From Planctomycetota bacterium (GTDB lineage Bacteria; Planctomycetota; PUPC01; DSUN01), in the NCBI GenBank assembly GCA_035384565.1, contig DAOOIT010000012.1, forward strand, positions 1-64,000: DNA of 64,000 nucleotides. Direction: 5' to 3'. The number at the start of each line of letters is the position of its first letter. The stretch's first letter is position 1. A program made the position numbers and the translations under genes. Under the pieces are notes generated by a model. The model was not told the origin of the DNA. It saw only the letters and a program-made list of their open reading frames with translations, and ran no database searches. Of this stretch, positions 58,050-64,000 are shown one piece after another.

Positions 58050-58274
58050 ATGAACACCAGACAAGTGAAACCCACGATGGCTGAGTTGCTTCGGGAGGCC
58101 CTGGAGGGCCGCACGGAATCGCTGCGGGCAATCGAGCGGGCCACGGGGGTGAAACACCCTGCGATGGTCAACTTCCTGTCGAGGAAGCGCTCGTTTCACC
58201 TGGACAGCGCGGACAAGCTGGCCGCCTACTTTGGGATCGAGGTGAAGCGGCCGCGGAAACGGCGAAAGGGGTAA
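58050..58274 (+). CDS. Cro/CI-like HTH regulator, probably leaderless
   Basis: A 74-residue DNA-binding protein; the helix-turn-helix spans about 27-48 (RAIERATGVKHPAMVNFLSR), followed by a short helix and a basic tail RPRKRRKG. There is no Shine-Dalgarno sequence, and the promoter places the transcript start 2 nt before the ATG, so it is probably translated from a leaderless mRNA, as for lambda cI from PRM. It is the likely regulator of integrase expression; only 3 bp separate it from the integrase gene. Confidence 0.78.
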   Translation: MNTRQVKPTMAELLREALEGRTESLRAIERATGVKHPAMVNFLSRKRSFHLDSADKLAAYFGIEVKRPRKRRKG

Positions 58275-58277
58275 CGC

Positions 58278-59627
58278 ATGGCGTCCATCTTCAAGCGCGG
58301 GGGGCGCAAGGCCCCCAAGGGTGCCCCGTGGGTGATCGCCTACTATGACGAGCACGGGGTACGGCGCACGGAAACAACGTGCGCCGACAAGGAAGCCGCG
58401 GAGCAGATCGCCCGCAAGCGGGAAACCGACGTGGCGTTGCGGCGGGCCGGCCTGGGCGATCCGCGCGAACGGCAATGGGCGGCGGCAGAGGGCCGGCTGC
58501 TGAGTGACCATCTGGCCGACTACCAGAAGGCCCTTGAAGCAGCGGGCCGCACGGCGCAGCATTCCCGTCTGACAAAGGCGCGGGTGACTCGCCTGCTCGA
58601 CATGACGGGGGCCACGCGCATCAGCAGCCTGTTGCCGGCGGCGTTCCAAGCCGCCGTGGGGAAGCTGATTGAGGGCGGGCTATCGAAGCAGAGCGCCACG
58701 CACTACGTCCGGGCCGTCAAAGCCTTCTCGGCGTGGCTCTGGCGGGAGGGCCGCTGCCGTGACGACCGGCTCAAACCGCTGCAAGGCTACAACGCCGCCG
58801 AGGACCGCCGCCACGAGCGCGCCCCCCTGAGTGACGACGAGATCGGAAGGGTTGTGCGGGCCGCCCTTGAAGGCCCCACCATCGAGGGGGTAGCGGGCGA
58901 CGTGCGGGCAATGGCCTATGTTGTGGCGAGCGTGACGGGGTTGCGGGCGAATGAGCTGCGCTCTTTGACTCCGCAGTCGTTCAGGCTCGACGCCGAGCCG
59001 CCCGCCGTGGTCGTGGCGGCCCGCAGCAGCAAGCGGCGACGCCTCGACCGTCAGCCGTTGCCGCCTGGGGTTGTGCCCGTGCTGCGGGCGTGGCTGTCGG
59101 GGCGGGCAGAGGGCGCGCCGGTGTTTCCGCTGCCGTCCGACACGGCGGGGATGCTGCGGCGCGACCTGGCCGCCGCGCGCGAAGCGTGGCTTGCCGAGGC
59201 GGGGCCAGAAGACAGGGCGCGGTGGGAGCAAAGCGACTTCCTGTGCTACCGCGACCATCAGGGCCGCTACCGTGACTTCCACGCGCTGCGGCACGGCTTC
59301 GCAACGGCAGTGGCCCGCGTTGCCACGCCTCGTGTCGCGCAAGACCTGGCCCGCCATTCGACGCCGGCGTTGACCATCGGCACCTACTCCCACAGTGACG
59401 ACGCTGAGCGGTCCCGGGCCGTGGCGCAGTTGCCTCTGGCCCGCAGCGCATGTGCAGCGGTCCGGTGGCACGAGGCAGCACAGAAGGCCATCAATGCAGC
59501 GCCTTGCGCTGTACGGCCCGATGTGGTATACTCGATGGCATATGGCGAGAATCGCCGATTTGACAGCGTAGACGCCTGCTGGCGGGTTGGCCGAGTGGTC
59601 GAAGGCGACGGTTTTGAAAACCGTTGA
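58278..59627 (+). CDS. Tyrosine integrase ending inside the tRNA-Ser repeat
   Basis: A 449-residue phage-type tyrosine recombinase. An AP2/Arm-like N-terminal domain (about 14-55), a SAM-like core-binding domain (about 75-160) and a catalytic domain (180-390) with Arg223 (TGLRANEL), HALRH (His335, Arg338), His360 and the nucleophile Tyr370 (HSTPALTIGTY). The last 16 codons (WRVGRVVEGDGFENR, stop) are encoded by the attR repeat; the TGA stop is formed partly from the tRNA gene. In the excised circle the frame continues for 99 more codons. Co-transcribed with the regulator. Confidence 0.95.
   Translation: MASIFKRGGRKAPKGAPWVIAYYDEHGVRRTETTCADKEAAEQIARKRETDVALRRAGLGDPRERQWAAAEGRLLSDHLADYQKALEAAGRTAQHSRLTKARVTRLLDMTGATRISSLLPAAFQAAVGKLIEGGLSKQSATHYVRAVKAFSAWLWREGRCRDDRLKPLQGYNAAEDRRHERAPLSDDEIGRVVRAALEGPTIEGVAGDVRAMAYVVASVTGLRANELRSLTPQSFRLDAEPPAVVVAARSSKRRRLDRQPLPPGVVPVLRAWLSGRAEGAPVFPLPSDTAGMLRRDLAAAREAWLAEAGPEDRARWEQSDFLCYRDHQGRYRDFHALRHGFATAVARVATPRVAQDLARHSTPALTIGTYSHSDDAERSRAVAQLPLARSACAAVRWHEAAQKAINAAPCAVRPDVVYSMAYGENRRFDSVDACWRVGRVVEGDGFENR
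59504..59532 (+). promoter_or_regulatory. Predicted promoter inside integrase gene for tRNA-Ser
   Basis: TTGCGC (59504-59509), 17 bp, TATACT (59527-59532) with an extended -10 TGG just before it. Transcription would begin about 42 nt before the tRNA. The -35 is poor (3 of 6), the -10 is good. It would let the element drive the tRNA it rebuilds. Confidence 0.55.
59581..59626. repeat. attR: right copy of the 46-bp direct repeat
   Basis: Identical to 53387-53432. The crossover must lie within these 46 bp, probably near the anticodon stem-loop, which contains the inverted core acggttttgaaaaccgt, a usual integrase crossover symmetry. Confidence 0.93.
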
Positions 59628-59672
59628 CGGCAGAAATGTCGTCCGGGGGTTCGAATCCCTCACCCGCCGCCA
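59581..59672 (+). tRNA. tRNA-Ser(TGA), rebuilt by the element
   Basis: A complete tRNA-Ser of 92 nt including encoded CCA: acceptor GGCGGGT/ACCCGCC, D-arm, anticodon stem ACGGT/ACCGT with loop TTTGAAA (anticodon TGA), long serine-type variable arm and T-arm GGGGGTTCGAATCCC. The first 46 nt come from the element's copy of the repeat (attR), the rest is the chromosomal 3' end. The original upstream sequence is now 6.2 kb away. Confidence 0.95.
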
Positions 59673-59747
59673 CGGACAGGTTGGCGGCGCGAGGCGCCGG
59701 CTGGTGCGGTGCGCGGGCTGGGGGGACGGGGCAGCGGCCCGCGGGCC

Positions 59748-60992
59748 TCAGGCATACTGCTTGCCGCGCGGCACGACGACAATCCCCTTGGTTGTGACGG
59801 TATAAGCGGCGGCATCGGCGGCACGGTCGAGGCCAATGACGGTGCCGTCGGGTATGTGAACTCCCTTGTCAATGATGGCGCGGTGAATTGTGCAGCCGCG
59901 GCCGATGGTGCAGTCGTCCATGATGATGGATTCGGTGACGCGGGCGCCTTCCTCCACGCGAACGCTGGGGGAGAGGATGGAACGTTCCACGTAGCCGCCG
60001 CTGACGATGCAGCCGGGGGAGATGAGGGAGTTGATGACCATGCCGCGGCGCCCCTGGGGGCCGTCCTCGTTGAAGACGGTCTTCGCGGGGGGAACCTGGA
60101 GAGGGGCGGTGCGGATGGGCCAGTCATCGTCGTAGAGGTTGAAGAGAGGGTCGACTTCCACCAGGTCGAGATTGGCCTCCCAGTAGGCGTCGCGGGTGCC
60201 GATGTCGCGCCAGTACTTCTGGGGCTTCTTGTTCTCGTCCTTGAAGTCGTGGGCGTAGACGGCGTGGGTCTTGATCATGTGGGGAATGATGTTCTTGCCG
60301 AAGTCGTGCTGCGAGTCCCGCTTGGCGTCGGCGATGATCTCCCGGACCAGCACGGGGGTGTTGAAGAGATAGACGCCCATGGAGGCGAGGCAGAGGTTTG
60401 GGGAGCCCGGGAGAGTCGGCGGGTCCTCGGCCTTTTCTTTGAAATCTATGATCCGCGATTCGCGGTCCACCACGGCAACCCCAAGGCGTTTGGCTTCTTC
60501 CTTGGGCACCGGGATGCAGGCGATGGTGAGGTCGGCGCTCTTCTCCAGGTGCGCGTCGAGCATGGCGCGGTAGTTCATCTTGTAGACGTGGTCGCCGGAG
60601 AGGATGAAGGTGAGGTGGGGGCGCTCCTGCTCGAGCGTGTAGATGTTCTGGTAGATGGCATCGGCCGTGCCGAGGTACCAGGAGGTGCTCATCCGCTGCT
60701 GGGGGGGAATGCATCGGATGAACTCGCCAAGTTCGTGGCTGAGGATGTTCCAGGCGAAGTGGATGTGGTAGTCGAGGGAACTGCTTTTGTACTGGGTGAG
60801 GACGAAGACGCGGCGGATGCCGGAATTGATGCAGTTGGACAGGGTGAAGTCAATGATGCGGTAGGTGCCGCCGAAGGGGACCGCCGGCTTGGCTCGGTCG
60901 CGGGTCAGGGGGTAGAGGCGCTCGCCTTGCCCGCCGGCGAGGATCATGGCGATGACTTTGAGGCGCGGACCGTGTGAGGTGATGATCGACAT
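59748..60992 (-). CDS. glgC: Glucose-1-phosphate adenylyltransferase (ADP-glucose pyrophosphorylase)
   Basis: Makes ADP-glucose for glycogen synthesis. The 414-residue protein has the nucleotidyltransferase signature AGGQGERLYPLTRDRAKPAV near 19-38, the conserved FVLTQYKSSSLDYHI block near 63-77, LSGDHVYKMNYRAML near 130-144 and a C-terminal left-handed beta-helix domain (about 300-410). No other glycogen gene is in the window. The ATG is preceded by GGAG at 7-nt spacing. It is 76 bp from the tRNA-Ser gene, convergent with it, and is followed on the minus strand by no other gene until the element. Confidence 0.95.
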   Translation of the reverse strand: MSIITSHGPRLKVIAMILAGGQGERLYPLTRDRAKPAVPFGGTYRIIDFTLSNCINSGIRRVFVLTQYKSSSLDYHIHFAWNILSHELGEFIRCIPPQQRMSTSWYLGTADAIYQNIYTLEQERPHLTFILSGDHVYKMNYRAMLDAHLEKSADLTIACIPVPKEEAKRLGVAVVDRESRIIDFKEKAEDPPTLPGSPNLCLASMGVYLFNTPVLVREIIADAKRDSQHDFGKNIIPHMIKTHAVYAHDFKDENKKPQKYWRDIGTRDAYWEANLDLVEVDPLFNLYDDDWPIRTAPLQVPPAKTVFNEDGPQGRRGMVINSLISPGCIVSGGYVERSILSPSVRVEEGARVTESIIMDDCTIGRGCTIHRAIIDKGVHIPDGTVIGLDRAADAAAYTVTTKGIVVVPRGKQYA

Positions 60993-61007
60993 GCGGGGGC
61001 TCCGGGG

Positions 61008-61382
61008 TCACGGGGTCTCGTGGGCGCCGTGCTTGGCCAACACGCGCTTGATCTCGGACTTCAGCTCTGCGAGGTCGGACGACTTGACGACGTAGGCGTC
61101 GGCCGACCAGGCCATGAAGTTGTCCTTGTACGTGGCATAGGCGGTGTGGAGGATGATGGGAATGCGGTTGTTCGTGGCCAGGATGCGCCCGAGGGCCTCG
61201 ATGCCGTCCATGTCCGGCATTGCCACGTCCAGGACCACAAGGTCGGGGGTCACCTTCTTCACGGTCTCGAGTGCTTCGGTGCCGCCGCCTGCCACCACGA
61301 CATCGTAGCCCTCCTCGCGGAGTTCTTCGGCGAAGAGGAGTTGCTGATGGGCGTCGTCCTCGACAAGCAGAATCAGAGCCAT
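61008..61382 (-). CDS. Single-domain response regulator
   Basis: A 124-residue CheY-like receiver without output domain: acidic pocket EDD near 8-10, phospho-acceptor Asp in LVVLDVAMPDMDG (about residue 53), T/A switch at LHTAYATY and Lys in VVKSSDLAEL near 102-111. The start at 61382 follows GGAG at 8-nt spacing and gives a normal receiver length. It is just downstream of a large histidine kinase, with a 22-bp gap, and probably accepts phosphate from it. Signalling through a stand-alone receiver suggests a protein partner or a phosphorelay. Confidence 0.93.
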   Translation of the reverse strand: MALILLVEDDAHQQLLFAEELREEGYDVVVAGGGTEALETVKKVTPDLVVLDVAMPDMDGIEALGRILATNNRIPIILHTAYATYKDNFMAWSADAYVVKSSDLAELKSEIKRVLAKHGAHETP

Positions 61383-61404
61383 GGTGCGTTCTCCGTGCTG
61401 GGGT

Positions 61405-64000
61405 TCAATGCGTTTCTTTCTCGGGAATGGGCAGCGAGAGCGTGAAGGAGCTGCCCGCGCCCGGTGCGCTGTCAACCAGGATCTCTCCGCCATGGTCGTG
61501 GATGATCTTCTGGCTGACGGAGAGCCCCAGCCCTGTGCCGCCGACTTTGGTGGTGAAGAACGGCTGGAACAGGTTCTCGCGGACGCTCTCGGACATGCCT
61601 TGTCCTGTGTCCGTAAGCACCACCTCAACCCGGTCCGCGAGGGCTCGGGTGGTGATGGTGAGTTCTCCGCCGTTGGGCATGGATTCGATGGCGTTCTGGC
61701 AGAGGTTGAGCAGCACCTGGCGGATCTGCTCCGGGTCGAAGCGCAGGAGCGGGCAGTTGGGGTCGAGCTTCTTGTGCACGACGATGTGGCGTTCGGCGAA
61801 CACGTTCTCGTGGAAGGAGCAGAGGGCCTCGACCGACTCGTTGAGGTCGCGTTCGCGGAGGACCGGGGTGCCGGGCTTCGAGAAGTTCATCACATTGGCC
61901 AGGATTTGCTCCAGGCGTTCCACCTCTTCGAGGATGATTCGCGCGTTGCGTTCGACTTTGGGTGCGTTGGTGGTGGCTCGGAGGATCGCGCGGGAGAAGC
62001 CGCCGATGGTGGCCAGGGGATTGCGGATCTCGTGGGCCACGTGGGCGGCCAGCCTGCCGACGACCGCGAGGCGCTCGGAGCGGACGAGGCGGTCGCGCGT
62101 CTCCTCGAGTTCGGCGACTTTCTCCTCCAGGCGTTTGTAGGCGGTGGCCGCCGCGATGGCCAGGCCGGCATGGTTGGCGAAGGTCTGAAGCATTTCGACC
62201 TCGCGCTCGCCGATGGGATGGTCGGTGAAGGCGTTGTCGGCAATGATGACGCCCAACGCGTCGTCGCGCGCGATCAGGGGCACGCAGACACACTGCCGCG
62301 CCCAGAGAAGCGACCGCAGGGAGGGGCTCACCCCGAGGTCGGCGTTGGCCACCAGGAGCGGGCGCTGCTCCACGAGGGCGCGCACGGGCACCTGCTGGGT
62401 GTCGGAGAGCGGCATGTGAATCTGGCGGGCCAGATAGCGCATGGCGTTCCCCTCCGCTGTCCTCGCCGCGTCCACCGTCGCCAGCAGATCGTCGAGCGTC
62501 TGCGCCCGCTGGGAGAGTTCGCGCCAGATTCTCGATGCCTCCTCGTGAGAAGTCGGCCCGACGCCCAGTTGGCCCTCGAGCAGGGTGCGGTCCTCATTCA
62601 CCAGGAGCAGGAACGCTCGGTTGAAGCCCAGGCCAGGGCCCGCCGTGACGCAGACGAGCACCATGTGAAGGAGGCGGTCCAGCTCCACAACGCCCTGCAT
62701 GACCTGGCTCAGCTTGTGGAGGAGGGCGAGGCGCTCGATGTTCTGCACGTGCTCGGTCACATCGGAGGCGAGCATCAGAATCTGGGTGACGTTGCCGGCG
62801 GCGTCGCGGATCGGGGCGAAGATGTTCTGGAAGTGACGCGTGCCGAGGCGCTCGCTGTGTCTGCATTGGGTGTCGGACTGTGCTTCACCGGTCGTGAACG
62901 TCAGCAGCGCTCGGCAGTTGGGGCAGGGGAGCTGCTGGCTCGAGTGGAGAATGTGGCATTTCTGGCCCACGAGGGAGCTGTCGTTGCCGAACCAGCGGTT
63001 GATGGTCTTGTTGCACCACGCGATGGTGAGGTCGGGGTCGATCAGGGCGAGGCCCGCCCCCATGGCCGAAACGACGTCGTCCAGCTTCTGCTTCTCACGC
63101 AGGAGGGCCTCTTGCGCGAGGCGGCGGTCGGTGATGTCGTTGATGAACACCAGCGCTCGCCGTTGGGCGCGCCGGGCGACAGGGCTGAGATGAATGTCCG
63201 CGATGCACCTGCCACGGGGCAGTGCGATGGGGACGGCGGGGAAGGTCCGCGGCCCCTCGCCGTCAATGAGGGCCTCGATGGCCCGATGCAGCGACGGGGC
63301 GAAGGTGGGGTCGAACTCGAGGAAGTGGTCGAGACTCTGGCCGATCAACTCCTCGCGCGGGTGCTGCACTAGCTGGCTGGCGGCGGCGTTGGCGGCCACG
63401 ATGGTGCGAACGCGATCTACGACCAGCACTGAGGAAGGGATGGCGGCCAGGATGCTCTCGTCGAGCTCTTTGAGATAGCGCATCTCGTCGTACAGGCGGA
63501 CGTTCTCGATCGCTTGCGCCACCTGGTCGGCAAGGGTCTCGAGCGCCGTCGCGTCCGTGAGATCGAAGGCTCCCTGTTCCGTGCACTCGATGTTGATGAC
63601 CCCGACGACGTCCCCCGCGATCTTGATGGGGACGACGAGTTCCGAGCGCGACGAGCGCTCGCCCTCGAAGGCCAGGATATAGTGGGGGTCGCGGGTGACA
63701 TCGTCGGCGAGCAGTGTCTCGCCGGTCTTGGCCGCCCAGCCGACCATGCCGACGCCGATGGCTTGGCGATAGCCGATGACCGAGGCCGCCTTATAGGCGC
63801 CCGCTTGGGCGCGCAAGACGACCTCGTTGGCCGGCCGGTCCACCAGGAAAATCGAAACATCGTAGTAGGCGAACTGCTGCTGGATCAGCACCGCGGTCTC
63901 GGCCAGCAGGGCGTCGAGGTCCAGAATACTGAGGGCGCGCCGCGCCACCTGATTAATGATGGCGAGGTGATGCGACCGCTTGCGCTCGGCGTCGAAGAGC
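61405..64000 (-). CDS. Histidine kinase with GAF-PAS-PAS-GAF sensors, 5' end beyond window
   Basis: At least 864 residues; the frame is open to the window edge, and the conserved sequence ...AERKRSHHLAIINQVARRAL continues upstream of the GTG at 63948, so the N-terminus is missing. Order: GAF (about 20-165), PAS (190-300), a second PAS with a Cys-containing stretch (CHILHSSQQLPCPNC), a second GAF (430-580), coiled-coil, HisKA (HEIRNPLATIGG, phospho-His) and HATPase (NLCQNAIESMP, DTGQGM, GGTGLGLSVSQKI). No membrane segment is seen, so it is a cytosolic sensor kinase; it lies upstream of the response regulator on the same strand. Confidence 0.92.
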   Translation of the reverse strand, partial: LFDAERKRSHHLAIINQVARRALSILDLDALLAETAVLIQQQFAYYDVSIFLVDRPANEVVLRAQAGAYKAASVIGYRQAIGVGMVGWAAKTGETLLADDVTRDPHYILAFEGERSSRSELVVPIKIAGDVVGVINIECTEQGAFDLTDATALETLADQVAQAIENVRLYDEMRYLKELDESILAAIPSSVLVVDRVRTIVAANAAASQLVQHPREELIGQSLDHFLEFDPTFAPSLHRAIEALIDGEGPRTFPAVPIALPRGRCIADIHLSPVARRAQRRALVFINDITDRRLAQEALLREKQKLDDVVSAMGAGLALIDPDLTIAWCNKTINRWFGNDSSLVGQKCHILHSSQQLPCPNCRALLTFTTGEAQSDTQCRHSERLGTRHFQNIFAPIRDAAGNVTQILMLASDVTEHVQNIERLALLHKLSQVMQGVVELDRLLHMVLVCVTAGPGLGFNRAFLLLVNEDRTLLEGQLGVGPTSHEEASRIWRELSQRAQTLDDLLATVDAARTAEGNAMRYLARQIHMPLSDTQQVPVRALVEQRPLLVANADLGVSPSLRSLLWARQCVCVPLIARDDALGVIIADNAFTDHPIGEREVEMLQTFANHAGLAIAAATAYKRLEEKVAELEETRDRLVRSERLAVVGRLAAHVAHEIRNPLATIGGFSRAILRATTNAPKVERNARIILEEVERLEQILANVMNFSKPGTPVLRERDLNESVEALCSFHENVFAERHIVVHKKLDPNCPLLRFDPEQIRQVLLNLCQNAIESMPNGGELTITTRALADRVEVVLTDTGQGMSESVRENLFQPFFTTKVGGTGLGLSVSQKIIHDHGGEILVDSAPGAGSSFTLSLPIPEKETH

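Larger units (their letters stand above)
53387..59626. mobile_element. Integrative element in tRNA-Ser(TGA)
   Basis: A 6.2-kb insertion bounded by a 46-bp perfect direct repeat (53387-53432 and 59581-59626) that is the 5' part of a tRNA-Ser gene. Inside are a tyrosine integrase at the right end, a Cro/CI-like regulator, an AlpA-like protein, a DnaB-N/RepA-like ATPase and two zinc-binding proteins, all on the plus strand. No capsid, tail, terminase, conjugation or clear defence genes are seen, so it could be a small satellite-type or plasmid-like integrative element. The tRNA is rebuilt at the right end. Confidence 0.92.

Noticed and set aside
1..64000. CRISPR arrays, rRNA operons or known anti-phage systems
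   Set aside because: No regularly spaced repeats, no rRNA sequence and no recognisable defence genes were found, including inside the integrated element.

Overview
The window is GC-rich (about two thirds G+C), densely coded and free of rRNA. Its gene content suggests a member of the Planctomycetota or a close PVC-type relative: two tandem DUF1080 proteins, NPCBM-domain proteins, a Cys-type sulfatase, a DUF6785-type membrane protein, a GH130-like and a GH36-like glycosidase, many lipoproteins and exported proteins, and a Tad-type pilus locus. This is inference from families; no marker gene fixes the taxon. Vegetative promoters look classical (TTGACA-N17-TATAAT-like), and the best of them sit exactly where gene starts predict.

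Layout. 0.3-4.7 kb: a membrane protein with a spermidine-synthase-like domain, an exported protein-isoaspartate methyltransferase, a DksA-like regulator and lspA. 4.7-13.2 kb: a three-gene minus-strand operon (giant PQQ beta-propeller/CBM9-like protein, HEAT-PDZ-S41 protease, NPCBM protein). 13.3-22.2 kb: a Tad/Flp pilus operon with two Flp-like pilins, prepilin peptidase, TadE/TadG-like proteins, CpaB and a TadA/CpaF ATPase carrying an FHA domain; secretin, TadB, TadC and TadZ are not in the window. 22.2-27.6 kb: FAD oxidoreductase, polyferredoxin, GH130-like protein and a beta-helix protein, followed by a repeat-rich spacer. 28-32.5 kb: RluD-type pseudouridine synthase, a corrinoid protein with a histone-H1-like tail, a TPR membrane protein, tRNA-Arg(CCT), apt and an RpoD-type sigma factor that appears to start at an ATC codon. 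32.5-44.1 kb: carbohydrate-related genes (GH36-like with NPCBM, DUF1080 pair, DUF4091-like, sulfatase, DUF6785 membrane protein) and a Rieske-like lipoprotein lacking one cluster ligand. 44.1-50 kb: a tripartite MacAB/TolC-like exporter. 50-53.4 kb: uvrA and a DUF151 bifunctional nuclease, transcribed divergently from back-to-back promoters.

53.4-59.6 kb is a 6.2-kb integrative element inserted in a tRNA-Ser(TGA) gene. It is bounded by a 46-bp direct repeat of the tRNA 5' half and carries a tyrosine integrase, a leaderless Cro/CI-like regulator, an AlpA/excisionase-like protein, a DnaB-N/RepA-like ATPase fusion, a double zinc-finger protein and a zinc-ribbon/HTH protein. The integrase frame runs through the attachment site, so excision should join it in frame to a 99-codon extension at the other end of the element. 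The element also appears to supply a promoter for the rebuilt tRNA. The window ends with glgC, a response regulator and a large GAF/PAS histidine kinase cut by the window edge.
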